DNA of 64,000 nt from Gracilaria gracilis (lineage: Eukaryota; Rhodophyta; Florideophyceae; Gracilariales; Gracilariaceae), in assembly GCA_030374805.1 (NCBI GenBank), contig JARGSG010000025.1, positions 558,001 through 622,000 of the forward strand, read 5' to 3'. Positions 21,481-32,965 of the stretch are shown here, one piece after another (position 1 is the first letter of the stretch; every line of letters starts with the position of its first letter). The position numbers and the translations under genes are program-made. The notes beneath the pieces are model-generated. The model did not search any database. It was given only the letters and a program-made list of their open reading frames with translations, and was not told the DNA's origin.

Positions 21481-23233
21481 GTACGAGTTCTTTTGCCAGT
21501 TCCATAGACCCTTCTCATACAGTATCATTTCTCATCTCGTGGGTTCTTGTGCAGTTGTGTATACGAGCTCATATCCTTGGCTTCGTAGAGTTGTCTCTAG
21601 CTAGAGAGTAATGGTTTGACCCCATTCCATGCCAGTACGTTTTTCATCCTCTTTATCGCAGTCTGGCGCCCCTGAGGCTGCAGCACTGAACGACGTTGAC
21701 CACCATATTCTGCAGTGTCCTATGATAAAGAACGATCACGTCAAGAGAAACTGGCTGCACGGGAGGGTTTCGCTGAGGGCTACCGCGAGATCGACGAGGT
21801 TGCCATCGGTTGCAGAGAGCAATAAATACCTTCGAAGGTAGGTCTGCACGAACTCTGGTTTGGCCCATGTGTGCAGTTTTTGGGCAGAAACGCTCTGCAA
21901 TTATCGAGGCACCAGCGGGGCCCACCAACGGTAGATAGTTACGAAAGCTAACCTTCCTAACCCTACCTTCGCATCTTCGTAAATGCCACATCTAAAAACA
22001 GACATCTCTCGCGTCTTGTAGATATATTATCTTTTTCTGTCTCTGGGTCTTGCACACCATGTCTGCTCCCAACGGCACATTCACCAATAACGCTCCGAAT
22101 CGCAGACTCTTTGGACTCGCTTACTATGTCTAATAGTGATGTAATAACCGTCTAGTTTACTACAGCTTGAAGTTAACTATACATGTACGAATCGCAACAT
22201 GTAAACAGCGACAAAGAGAGGTCTAGCGGGGTTAGGGGGAACAAACGGACATGGAGAGCAGAGGTTGCTTGCTTCGCGAGTTGGGTGCGGCCTGGTGAAG
22301 AGGCCGAAGGAGATTGCCGCTTGTAGCTACTTCCGGTCCAAGAGATATGCTTCCCGTGCAGGCTTACAATTACGACCAATGCGCCGCCTAAGCCTCAAGA
22401 GACAGTCTGCAAGCCATATGGCCGCTGTGCAAGACAGTCGATGACGTGTGGTGCTCGGCAGACCTGATTAGTGTAACAGGCCGCTCACTCGATTCTCACC
22501 CTTCTTGAAAAGCTGGTCGTTCGCTTGTTCTCATTTGACACAGAGTAACAAATATAGTGGTTCTTCTTCTTCTTCTTCAATGTGACGATGAAGCGCAGAA
22601 CATAGGGTCTTGTCTTGTTTCTGTTGGCGAAAGATTAATGTCATGTCATATGCATTGAAACCAAGACGCTAAGTATAACCTCGCATCACAACCCCGTCGC
22701 CGCAGCTTGAGGAGAAAGATTCGGATTACGTCTTGATCTTTGTTTACACAATGTACGTGGGCGAGTGTGTGTCGTGGGTTGGGCGATTGTTATGTAATAG
22801 TTGTTGGCAGTCGCCATTCGTCATTCGCTATTCATTGTAAGTGGAATGCAACGTCACCTGTGAAGTGGGCAATTGCAGAAGATGGTTTTGTTGGCTGAAA
22901 GGGGGTTGGTTGACATAGCCGAAAACTGAATGCAAGTACATACATTTGGGTGTGGGGCAAAGCAAACGAATGTGGTCACCCTGCATTGAGCAGATTTCAT
23001 GTCACTTGGATGAACAGTTAGAGGATATTGGTTGCATTAAGCGTGAAGTGGTGAGCATGGATTGGCGTTCGACGACTGCAAATTGATTATCGCCCAGGAA
23101 GTGAGGGATGCGGCGACATCTTAGGAGCTTTGATGGGTATTACATAACTGCTAATACCCTCTCTTGTGAATCTTTTGTGACTGACACAGTAATCTCCCAT
23201 CTATGACAAACAGGAGAGTGTGTTTGTACGGAG
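21481..23233. other. Gene-free spacer between the two duplicated copies
   Basis: About 1.75 kb with no supported gene. It holds a 14-bp palindrome TACCTTCGAAGGTA (21827-21840), an exact ACCAACGGTA (21925-21934), another TACCTTCG (21964-21971) and a short TTC microsatellite at about 22561-22578. Confidence 0.5.
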
Positions 23234-23264
23234 CACGAATGCATTTACTGCTGGTGGAGTTCGG

Positions 23265-23273
23265 TATAAAAGG
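23265..23273 (+). promoter_or_regulatory. TATA box of copy B
   Basis: TATAAAAGG, 115 bp upstream of the ATG at 23380. Confidence 0.55.
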
Positions 23274-23379
23274 CAGAACCGAGGAGGCAAGAGCGCTGAC
23301 CGAAAGTTCTGGTCGCCAGACTCCTTCGGTTGATCGACACTCGTGAACAATCAAAGAGCTTCTGGTGTTTAGAACAGAA

Positions 23380-24072
23380 ATGGGTATCCAGTGCAAGACA
23401 ACGGAGACTGAAGGCTGCAGGTCCCAGAAGAGCTGGTTGACTCCACTGATTCGTATGGGCAAGAAAGTGCGGGATATCGTTGGAAAGATATCCGCCAAAC
23501 TAGATTGCTTTCGGAGGCGCGTTGATACTGAAAGCTGTGTGGGTTCTGCGGGTACTGGTAGTTCTTCAACGACCGAAGAGACTACTACGCCTCTTTGTCA
23601 CGAGATACTGGACATATGCGAGAAGAAGTTGATGTGCAACAAAAAGTCCTTCGAAAGTGATTCAAAACTGGAAACAGAATCAGGGACAGATACACTTTCA
23701 GTTGCGTTGAGTGGCAGCACGGAGGAGCTACGAAGCGAAGCGGGGTCAATAGAAACCATAGACGACACTCCTCGCCGAGTGAGGAGCAAAGTGGAAAGCA
23801 TGGGTGACCTCTCGGTCATTGGAAAAGGAATTGTGGTCAGAACTTTGGCCAAACTGCGTTCAACAGGAAGCTCTATCTTCAACGAGCCCTGTTCGGCATC
23901 ATGCCAAAAAGTATCTGCAGATGTGTCCCAACCTACAAGGGAAACCGCTCCGCCTGACAGCCAAGGTACCAAGTCGTTCGTCTCTGATGCTGCTGTCACC
24001 TGTGCAGTTAATTCAATCCAGAAAGTCAGTGCAGTGACTTCAGGACCAGAGACGTTGACGACGGAGCCATAA
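23380..24072 (+). CDS. Orphan protein, intact copy B (possibly itself truncated)
   Basis: 230 residues from the ATG at 23380 (gaaATGG) to a TAA at 24070-24072. It has no recognisable domain: a basic N-terminus with MGKKVRDIVGKISAKLDCF, a Ser/Thr/Glu-rich middle (GSSSTTEETTTPLC), then CEKKLMCNKKSFESDSK and a mixed region with IVVRTLAKLRSTG. The TAA falls where copy A has GAATTG (Glu-Leu) in an open frame. In copy B the same frame stays open after the stop for another 70 residues homologous to copy A (KLEESEGEAF). So the TAA is either a recent nonsense change or the true end. I see no signal peptide or membrane segment. Confidence 0.5.
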   Translation: MGIQCKTTETEGCRSQKSWLTPLIRMGKKVRDIVGKISAKLDCFRRRVDTESCVGSAGTGSSSTTEETTTPLCHEILDICEKKLMCNKKSFESDSKLETESGTDTLSVALSGSTEELRSEAGSIETIDDTPRRVRSKVESMGDLSVIGKGIVVRTLAKLRSTGSSIFNEPCSASCQKVSADVSQPTRETAPPDSQGTKSFVSDAAVTCAVNSIQKVSAVTSGPETLTTEP

Positions 24073-24643
24073 CTGGTGATGGAAAAGCTAGAGGAATCCG
24101 AAGGTGAAGCCTTTCCTCACATAGAGGCCAAGCAACTAGCGCCCACATCACATTATGAGGTGCCAAGATATTTACCCGGTCATGTACAGGGCATGATATC
24201 ACTTTTTGAATCCCTATCTGTTGAGAGAAATATTCAGGAAAGGCACAGTGACAATGAACACCGTGAACCAATTTCATCTCGCTCGAACTGATTTGTCTTG
24301 TGACAGCACATTGTTAAGCAATGAGGATGATGAGGCTGGCACTGACATGGAAGAGGTAGAAATGGAGGCATCGGTGGGTGAAGATGGTAATGGTTGCGCT
24401 GGTGGAAAAGCAGGTGTTCAGACTTCGGATGCACATGAACCGAAGGTTGACATTGTGGGCGAGGTGGATGATCGGGTAAATGTAGCTGCGGAAGTGGATG
24501 AATGTATGAGCGAAGTGCCAATGAGCATGAGAGAGGGGTCGCTGGTTGATTCAGTTGACGAGTCGCGTGCTAGATCGGCCGCCAGCTATGCAGACCTTTC
24601 TCAACCCATTTCCCATCTTTTGGGTTCTTGTACGGTTGTTTAA
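24073..24643 (+). pseudogene. Downstream part of copy B, homologous to the copy A acidic tail
   Basis: In-frame continuation to about 24291, then a shift to another frame (LSCDSTLLSNEDDEAGTDMEE onwards) that ends at 24643. It corresponds to the acidic tail of copy A. An unspliced intron cannot be excluded, but no matching splice sites stand out. Confidence 0.4.
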
Positions 24644-25659
24644 TAGGTACAAGTACAAGCCCATGGCGTAGAAGAAGAAGAAGGAGATGTGTGGAGTAGA
24701 GGGTAAAAATTTTGACTCCATTCAATTTCATTGCGTAACGTATCATCTCATTTCTTATGATTTAACGTCTTTAATACTACATTTGTTGTAGACAGTGCTC
24801 TTCAATATCGAAACTCTTTTCTATATTTGATGATCACAACAGGTGACTTCTTGTTCTTCTTTATTGTGGACAACAGTACCTTATTGCGATACTGTAGTAG
24901 AGCTGCAAACGAAGCTCCCTCTCTCTTTATAAAGGCCAAGAACTTTTGAGGGTCGTATCTAATGAGGAACTTGATTGACACTTTAACAGGTGACCTAAAC
25001 AACTTTTTTTGGGGGAAAGAAACTGGTGTTTGGAATGGGAGGCCTGCCATGCTGCTGTTCGTTAGTGACGTTCATGTGGGAATAGGGGACATGTCTGTTT
25101 CAGTGCTCTCGTTTTGTGCATTTTTGAGCACTGTTGGACGAGGCTGAATTCTACCTTCGTACATTCGTGCCTCCCAAATTTCATTTTGAAGAGCAAGCTG
25201 TGATTTGCTACCTTTTACACGAGCATAGGCCGTCCCTGAAGAGAGGGCTCCAGATGGAGTGCAAAAGTAGACTGCTTCTTTTTCGTCCCTTTTTGTGGAT
25301 CTCTGTATTTAGCGCTCTCATGGCTGAGCTAACCATGCTGTTGAAACATAATTTGTTTCTCATGTGAAGGAGTATCCTTCTTCCATTTCTCTTTAGTCTG
25401 GGTATTCTTAATCCAGGTTTCTTCTTTTTCTTCTTCTTCCGGCTCCTCCAGGAGTGTATGAGAAACTCAAATGAGCTGCTCATCTCTGACACGGAGACCA
25501 GTCTGATGGTCCAGGATAAGGCTGTGGCGTACCCCCTTGTCATTCCGTGTGGGTTGGGTGCTCAAAGGGGCCAAGGGCCAACACACAACGACGGGCGTAG
25601 AAATATGTTATGAGTCGACTCTCTCAATCGATTACCGACGGTAGCCCTCTTACCCGTCT
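24644..25659. other. Intergenic, no supported gene
   Basis: AT-rich, with runs of TTC/GAA (24666-24683 and about 25420-25440) and one TACCTTCG at 25152-25159. Small frames are present but resemble nothing I know. Confidence 0.45.
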
Positions 25660-27111
25660 TTATTTCCACTTGTCTACCTTGAAACATACTTCGTTTCGTA
25701 ACTCAGTCAGAGTCCGTGCCGTTCCCACGCCTTGGGCCAAGCGCGGAAAAGAGCTGTACAGCGCAACTACGTGTTCCGCATGACCCAACGTAACGAAATC
25801 GACATAAACATCTCGCAGAGCCCGTTGCTGCTTGGGGGTTTGCGCTCCTCTCGAGTTGTTCGGAAGCGTAAACGCATTTATGTGTACCACCTCCCAATCT
25901 CCAACAATGACTTCAACCCGTCCGTGGCTAAAAAGCTCCACTACTTCACGGAACACGGCCCGAAATGATGGTGTATCAGTCGCCAAGTAGATCGGAAGCG
26001 GTGGTTGTCCAGACATGTGCGCCAATCTGACTGCCCTGGAAGCCAAGCACATGGCCCCTGTCTTCATGTCCCGACTAATGTCCACAAATCTACCTTTCTC
26101 TCCGACTTCTCCTACTCCCGTACCCACCCTTGCGTGTACTGCAATATACGGTCTGGCACTTTCATCAAACTCTTCGACAGGACCGTGAGCATGCTGAGAA
26201 TGAATGGAGTACGCCGGCCGAAGTCTCATTCGCTTACTCACTTGATTTTGATAATCAAGCACATCCTTGCTCAGCTTGAAGATGTGATGAAACACAATGC
26301 GGAAAAAGGGAATGGTGGCGGCCATGCCATTAATATAGGCCGGGAGGACTCCCGGAGGGAAGTTCTTCTCAACGAATTGCCTCGTTAAATTCGGTTTGTA
26401 ATGCATCTCCACGACCAAAGTTCTCACACTTGAGAAGATAGCGGATTCGTATTCCTTGAATCCTTGCTCATTTGCCTTGAGAAATTTCAATGTTGAAGAA
26501 GGATATGCGCTAAACGTTTCCTTTCTGGGATCGTCCACCGGTTGGTTAAAGAACATGTCGACATGGGGGTTTGCGTTTTGAAACAGTTGCGTGAGTGGAA
26601 ACGGATACTGCCAGTCAACAAGAAATAGACGTCCAGAAATAGAGGCAGCCCAGAAAGCAAACGCCAAAACATTTAGACGATCGCCCAGACCAGTTCGTCG
26701 TGGTCTGTATATGAGGATTCGCGATGCATTATACCTGTTTCGCCTGTGGAACTGGATATAATCTTTTACCAAGATTGTTAGAGCATCAACATCACTTTCT
26801 CGTAGTTGTGGCGCTTCCAAGTACTGGATTCCCGCCAATTCCTTGTCCACCTCTCTTAAAGCGGTGTATGGCCGAACCGCCTTGAGAAAGTGCTCCCGAG
26901 ATGGTTTGAGTATGGGATATGTAAAGCCAGTACGTGGATGGAATCTGTTTGTGTCGTCAAACAAGAGGAATATCACTGTTATGTGGACGAAGAGAAGATA
27001 GTAGTGTGTTGAAGTGCAGCTCTTTGGGCTACAGCTCAGCCTGTTAGAGCTTACCTTCCGGGCGGCGAACGATTTCATGAACCGAATGTCTCTTCCGAAA
27101 TTATGATGCAT
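25660..27111 (-). CDS. Fucosyltransferase-like GT-B glycosyltransferase, type II membrane protein
   Basis: 483 residues from the ATG at 27111; an ATG at 27078 is an alternative. A hydrophobic segment at about residues 37-52 (YYLLFVHITVIFLLF) would be a Golgi signal anchor. The catalytic part shows the pattern of the fucosyltransferase superfamily (GT23/GT37/O-FucT-like). It has GLGDRLNVLAFAFWAASISGRLFLVDW near the start, PYIAVHARVGTG matching the nucleotide-sugar Arg motif, and IYLATDTPSFRAVF. Near the end is DFVTLGHAEHVVALYSSFPRLA, like the DFxxLxxAdxxvxsxSxFsrlA element. A role in cell-wall or glycoprotein fucosylation is inferred. A GTAAGC on the minus strand near 27053 could be a donor, but the intronless frame is simpler. 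Confidence 0.65.
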   Translation of the reverse strand: MHHNFGRDIRFMKSFAARKVSSNRLSCSPKSCTSTHYYLLFVHITVIFLLFDDTNRFHPRTGFTYPILKPSREHFLKAVRPYTALREVDKELAGIQYLEAPQLRESDVDALTILVKDYIQFHRRNRYNASRILIYRPRRTGLGDRLNVLAFAFWAASISGRLFLVDWQYPFPLTQLFQNANPHVDMFFNQPVDDPRKETFSAYPSSTLKFLKANEQGFKEYESAIFSSVRTLVVEMHYKPNLTRQFVEKNFPPGVLPAYINGMAATIPFFRIVFHHIFKLSKDVLDYQNQVSKRMRLRPAYSIHSQHAHGPVEEFDESARPYIAVHARVGTGVGEVGEKGRFVDISRDMKTGAMCLASRAVRLAHMSGQPPLPIYLATDTPSFRAVFREVVELFSHGRVEVIVGDWEVVHINAFTLPNNSRGAQTPKQQRALRDVYVDFVTLGHAEHVVALYSSFPRLAQGVGTARTLTELRNEVCFKVDKWK

Positions 27112-27505
27112 TATGAGTGGAATCGTTGACTTGGTTGGCAATAGGTTGGGGCGAGGGAGGTTGGGGGGTCGGACATGTTTCTTTCGGCATCTTTATGGGA
27201 GCTCAGAAGCGAGGAAGGCAGGAAGGCTCACAATGAATGGATGTTTGTACTTGGTGTGACGTACTACTTTGCGCTGGTGTTTGTTAAAAGGGTACGAATG
27301 ATCATCGTTCGTGGCGTTGTGCTGCAACAGGTGACGACATGGTCTCTCGATTCGTACGCAATTCATTGACTTTTCATTTTTTTGTGTTTCGCTCTGTAAC
27401 TTCAAAAATTGGAGCTTTAATCACCATTCTCTTTTTGCCCGGAAGAGTACTCTGTGAGCTTTGTAGCACCCGGCAACTTCAATTTGAATCCGTATCACAA
27501 GGAGG

Positions 27506-27595
27506 GGATTGGACTACAACGGATTGGACTACAACGGATTGGACTACAACGGATTGGACTACAACGGATTGGACTACAACGGATTGGACTACAAG
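27506..27595 (+). repeat. 15-bp minisatellite, six units
   Basis: Unit GGATTGGACTACAAC repeated six times without change except the last base. In one frame it reads DWTTT repeated inside a small open frame that I do not call as a gene. Confidence 0.95.
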
Positions 27596-28486
27596 GGTAG
27601 GCGCAGTTCTCTTAAGGTGTGCGACTCATTGGCCGATGCCATGATCGTTTCGGGGCAGTTTTTGCACTTTGTAAATATACAGACAGTAACAGCGAAGCTG
27701 AGCGGCCTTGTCAGCTGTGTTTCTTTTCATCGTGCCATACGAGCTTACCTTCGGTACCAACGGTAGATATCTACCAAGCGTACCTTCGTACCTTCCCTTA
27801 CCTTCGCAGGGTACAAAACCTTTCGGGGTGTTTCTACACGTGGCGCCCCCCCGCCAATCGTGGGCTTGCTTGGTCACAACACTGTGTAATCAACAGCGAA
27901 TCGCGCCTCTCTCTCTTCAGTCGCAGAAAAGTACTCTGGCTAGTAGGATGTGTTGGAACCTCACACAGGCGTCGAGTAGTTCACGCTGTTCGGAGCGGAT
28001 ACGTGCACATTGCATTCGGTTGCTGTGAACGAGGCAACGAACCGACCGCGTACATTCTACGAATTTGTTCACGCAGGCAAACCCCCTTCAACACATATGC
28101 GGTCATGACACCCTGGCAATAGCCGGTGTTGAGGGACAACATGAATTGCCTTAGATGCTTCGAGATGTTGTGCCGATCTTGGGCGCGCCGAGCATGGCGC
28201 TAATCCAGCTGCGGGGCGGGTTTTCGATTTTCGAAGTTCGATCTATGCACAGCCGAGTTGTTGCGCGGAGGAAATTTACCCTTGGGTAGCTGATTTGTGC
28301 TGGGTGCGTAGATGCGCACCTGGATGTGACGCGCTTCCTATTGCTAACGAGCGCGTTGTTGCGGAAGCGATGCACAAGTAGAGCTGTGGTTGAAATACGA
28401 CGTGGCAAACACAATACGCGCCATTCCACACAGACGAGCCATGAATCGTCTAAGATATGGCGCTTTGTCATCTCAAAGAAAGTTGC

Positions 28487-28525
28487 AAGAAGAAGAAGAA
28501 GAAGAAGAAGAAGAAGAAGAAGAAG
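28487..28525 (+). repeat. GAA trinucleotide microsatellite
   Basis: About thirteen uninterrupted AAG/GAA units. Confidence 0.9.
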
Positions 28526-28664
28526 ATCAAAGATGTGTGGGGGTGGCAGGCCTTGATGCATTGTTGCTGTGTACGCGTGGCAGGATCTTATTGGCCGTTA
28601 CGAAGGCGAACGTACAGGCCTGTATTCCAAACGAGGGAGAGAAACAGACACACGGCGTTCGCGT

Positions 28665-28723
28665 GGATATGTCGGATAAAAAAAGTCGGTGGGTCCCACC
28701 GACTTTTTTTATCCAACATATCC
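28665..28723. repeat. Near-perfect 29-bp inverted repeat
   Basis: Arms 28665-28693 and 28695-28723 separated by one T, with one mismatch. The arms contain a run of seven A and its complement next to GTCGGTGGG/CCCACCGAC, flanked by GGATAT/ATATCC. No coding frame or flanking duplication is evident. Confidence 0.9.
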
Positions 28724-29137
28724 ATATTATAGTGCTTTATGTTACGATAAATGTCCTAGAACCATGCGCCCAAAGGCTAGACTGAGTGGATCGCAGGTTC
28801 GTCGCACATTCGCAACGAAGAAACGTTTCTACTTGGTATGATGTCATGAAAATGTAATATGAATCATAACAAACATGCGCTGTAGCACGACCTACAAGTT
28901 TTGTTTTGTAGTCTCAGTCTCACGAAATAATCACAATAAAACATACCTTTATTGGCATTCAATCATCACTTCTACCGGAACAAGGGGGGCAGCTAGCTCC
29001 ACAAAAGCCCCAGCGTGCTTCGCATAGATCCACAAGCTTTTCAAACGCCTGGTTCCGTCCATAATATATTCTCTGTGACTCATCCTTCTCGTGCTGAAAA
29101 GCTTTTGCCGTTCCGAAGCGTTGTAAGTGTCCACATT

Positions 29138-29623
29138 TTAGACGTACTCTAAGTCCTCTTCAGGAATAGATTCGATGTCAATACTTTCAGGACCCTGCAA
29201 TGCCGCACCACCAGAACCACCAGCTACAGAACCATCAGATGCAGCAGGAGCAGCACCACCTGGAGCAGCAGCACCTGCGAATTGGAAACCCCTGAAGCAC
29301 AAGGCCTTTGAATTACAGCACCTCCCGTTACGAATCGTAATGATACCGAATTTCTGAACCTGCAAATCGCATCTGGCTCTGATGAAGCACCTGAAACCAC
29401 GAGAGCAAAACACGGGCACGCATCGGTACGTAGCTCGTCTAAAATTGCTTACGCATCGCGATCCGCAAGCAGAACGGGGTGGAAAAGGAATGAGTCCAGG
29501 ACCACTAACTCCAAAACTTGCGTCCCCGGCTGGTGCCGCACCTCCTGCTCCAACTGGGGGAGGTTGTGCTGAGACCAAGACAACAGGTAGAAACACCAAG
29601 ATAATGTGCTTGATAGAAATCAT
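29138..29623 (-). CDS. Small secreted Cys-rich protein
   Basis: 161 residues from the ATG at 29623; the frame upstream has only a TTG. The signal peptide is MISIKHIILVFLPVVLVSA. A Gly/Ala/Pro-rich segment follows, then a core with eight Cys (RSACGSRCVSNFRRATYRC, VFCSRGFRCFIRARC, RCCNSKALC), then another Gly/Ala-rich segment and an acidic tail (ESIDIESIPEEDLEYV). The core has a net positive charge and a disulfide-rich pattern, but I cannot match it to a named family. Cell-wall or defence-like roles are speculation. Confidence 0.65.
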   Translation of the reverse strand: MISIKHIILVFLPVVLVSAQPPPVGAGGAAPAGDASFGVSGPGLIPFPPRSACGSRCVSNFRRATYRCVPVFCSRGFRCFIRARCDLQVQKFGIITIRNGRCCNSKALCFRGFQFAGAAAPGGAAPAASDGSVAGGSGGAALQGPESIDIESIPEEDLEYV

Positions 29624-30990
29624 GATCGAGCTCAACGTTGTGATTAAGAATTGCAGTACTGAACAATTGTCGGGTGAGTAGAGCTTCTCTTGGTTGCTGC
29701 GAGATACAAACCGTTGACCCTGCGAGCATGCGCTCCTTAAGTAGAGAATTGAGCGCCGCTCTCATCGATCTTCCAAGTTCAAATCTTCTTTCTTTTCTAC
29801 CTCCAAGCGCATATGGGCAAGAATTCATTGCTCTAAACTATATTCAGAAGTTTGTTCTTGAAAGCAAAAAAACCTACACGGGTTCTTTCTGAAGAGGAGG
29901 AACCTCAGACAAAACGAATACCTCCTATGTTTTATACGTACGCGAAATTGGCCCCATTCTAATTTGTTAAGGGAACCAAAACAACGATGTTGTTCAAACT
30001 ATATTTACATTTATCTACATGCGATTACGTATATACCCTTTGTCTTGTTTCTCGTTGTGGGCAGCACTTCATACCCTTTCCGGAAGCTTGAAAGAATTAG
30101 TTTCGGGCTTTTTTAAAACTAAGCTTCCTTGCGAAATTCCATCAGTGCAGCTGTGGCTGAACGAAATCTAAACTCGTTCTTCTTCCGCACTGACAGCATT
30201 TGAAATCAGCTTCTCTGACGGGTCACAAGGAGGAGCTCGTAATCATCGGCGTGGAAATCATTACGTATATTCCAATTAGAAGTATATCATACCGAATAGT
30301 GGGTCATAGATAAAAACCTAGACTTGGGTATGAGTTCCTTGTTGCCAGCTACACATACACCTAATTGAAGCCTCGTCATGAATGTTGAAGGAATGCTTGA
30401 TCGCGAGGGATTAAAACGACCGTCAAATTCTGTTTGACCTTGAGAAGCCTGAAGCAAACCGGCCGGGAAACATGCAGTACAAAACTGTTAACATTGCCGT
30501 CGACAGCATGAATTGACTTCCCACAAACGAGGAATGAACTGATAGTATCACGTCTTTTTGGCTCATATAAAATTGAAGGAAGGTGTGCTGCAAGCAAAGT
30601 AGTACAATTGAGGTAGACAGTGAAGGAGGCGCCTCATTGGTTGGCAACTGGCAAATTTGAGCACGCCAAATACGTAATTGATTTGGTCGATCGAACAGTC
30701 TTTCGCTATCTATGTCCAGAGTGGTACAAGAGAATGAAAGCGCATGTTGCCTATTGCTCTTGGATGACAAATTCTCAAAGACATACCTTAACATCTTAGT
30801 AGATGACTTCCGTTAGGAAGTCCCACATAGCATTTTTTTCCCGGGAAATTAACGCTTCTGCTGATACATTCTACAACTGTCTGTGCCGCTCTTGACGAGG
30901 TTGCAATTCGTTTGAGACGAAAAATTGGATTGGTAGTAAATGTGGCTGGGGGAATCTCTGTTATCTGCTGAGGTACCAACGATATAGCCA

Positions 30991-31047
30991 CGAGTACTTG
31001 AGATCGTAGTAGCTTCTAGTAGAAGCTACTACGATCTCAAGTACTCG
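30991..31047. repeat. Perfect 27-bp inverted repeat with 3-nt loop
   Basis: Left arm 30991-31017 starts CGAGTACTTGAGATC and ends AGCTTCT. The loop is AGT (31018-31020). The right arm 31021-31047 is the exact reverse complement. It lies in gene-free DNA. Confidence 0.95.
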
Positions 31048-32954
31048 TAGAAGGCTTCTACCTGTTCGAGAGCGTATTCTAACTTACTAATCGAACGAGG
31101 CAGCAACAAGGCACGTTTAAACTCTCAGAGAAGTTCCGGGCCTGAAACACAGGAAATCGGATGCTCGGAGTGCAAGGCACAAGACTACATCAGCAGGACC
31201 GTTTTGATATTTTTGGCGCATATATCGGGCCTCGCTTCGCTCGGTTCCGATATAGCGCCTCGGAGCGCTAATTTACAGCTTGCCCTGTTGATAAGTGGTT
31301 GTAGTGGTACTTCAGTTTAAACGAAGAACACATTCTGTTGATGCCATTAGACAGTACAAAGCACGCCTGCCACAAAGGTATTCAGTACTGTAGCGTTCTT
31401 TGTAGCAAGTTCATTACACATCGTTTCTAGCAACAAACGGTTTCAAGTTCATAGCGCTACCCGAACGGTTCATAGTATGAACTTCATACCGAACCTTTCA
31501 TAATATAATACTATAATACACCGAAATGCTCTTATAGTATTTCTTGGGCCAAACACGCAAATGCAGCGCCTGATTTGTTTTAATTAGGCACAGAGTTCGC
31601 ACCTCGTGGACAAGGCAATTAGATTCTACCTCACACTGTATTACGATACGCTTATACCAAGGGTATGATAGAGAAATGATCGAAATTTTGATGGTTGTGG
31701 AAGAGCCCCAAGAAAACGTTTTGACGCCATAGGTTGGGTATTGAGTTTCCACTGCTGCCGTGCGTTTGCCTATAAAAGCCTGCCCAATAGTATTTGTATC
31801 TGAATACGGTCGAAGGAGGAACGATTATCATTTCGTGTATCTGCTTTCAACGTGCTGGTGTCTTGTTACACAACATCACGAGCAGTGCAGAAATCTACCA
31901 ACGGTTTTAATCACTAGAAAAACTCCCTTAGAGATAGCGCAGTAGTAAGTGTGAATTATCCAAGCTCTCGGTCAGTTTCAATGTTGACCAATTTCAGAGG
32001 ATGTCTACTCGCTCATAGGAAGCTTGAACTCGCGGTCAGCGACGTACTTCTCACATGCAAATCTCTGAATCGTTACAAAACCACTGCGATGCAGATAAGG
32101 CTACGAGAACATCTTCTTGTGCTCGCTAGCGCTCTTGGAGCCTGCAGTCTGATCGTGACAGGCCCGAGTTGAGACAAGGCCACGACAAATAAGGATTAAC
32201 AAGGTACTGTATTGCTTGAAATCGTTTCAAGGTCGTTTCATCCTGAACAATGTCGAGCCTCCTAAATATCTCCATGATACAACAAGGACGCCAGTATCTA
32301 CTCGTACGTTTGTGCCTGTTTTAACCTCGCGCATCAGCAGATGCAATGCATTCATGTGTGAAATGCCCTTTATGTGTGAGACAAGCACTGTGTTATAGTC
32401 CTGTGAATTTGGGGGAGCAGATGTTCTAAAAAGCTGATATAAGGCACATTGTTAACGAAAACAATGGAAGGTAATCGCGCAAGAAGTTAAAACGAGCATG
32501 GAAAGTATGCCTTTCCTGTGGTACAGCGTGTGGTAGCGTAGCCATGGTTGAAACGTCAAAACCTATGAAACTGGGAGACTCGAACTCATTGAGGAAGACT
32601 TCAACATCACCTGCTGTGATATGATGTCAAGGGTACAGATTCAATGGTTTGGAGGTGTCGAAATTGTTTGCGTCTGGGAAAATACTTGCGAATGAGTTTG
32701 GTTGGATAAGAAAATAGAAAGTGAAGATATAAACGCAGATTTGTACGTCTGATACCATTGCTTTAAGATCTCTCTTTGCTGAAATTAGCCAGAACTGTCA
32801 CATCCAGTGAGAAGTTGGTCACTGCTTTCAAAAATGAAGTTAGTCTAATATTAGTTGATCCACAATGTTGCTTTCAGCAGTGAAGGATGCTTGCCGCACT
32901 CTTGGACCAGGACTGCGGGTAAAATGAGCCGATTGTCTGTTTATCCTGGCTCCC

Positions 32955-32965
32955 TATATAAAAGG
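32955..32965 (+). promoter_or_regulatory. TATA box of the small six-Cys secreted protein
   Basis: TATATAAAAGG, 106 bp upstream of the ATG at 33071. Confidence 0.6.

Larger units (their letters stand above)
23234..24643 (+). repeat. Segmental duplication, copy B
   Basis: Direct-repeat partner of 19888-21480, including promoter, leader and coding sequence. Confidence 0.8.
27596..29137. other. Intergenic with several simple repeats
   Basis: No supported gene. A cluster of short motifs at 27746-27806 combines TACCTTCG (three times) and ACCAACGGTA. There is also a GAA microsatellite (28487-28525) and a long inverted repeat (28665-28723), each listed separately. Confidence 0.5.

Noticed and set aside
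27506-27595. CRISPR-like array
   Set aside because: Units are contiguous without spacers; it is a eukaryotic minisatellite.
31771-32172. TATAAAAG followed by a 63-codon frame
   Set aside because: The frame has no signal peptide or domain and begins about 200 bp downstream.
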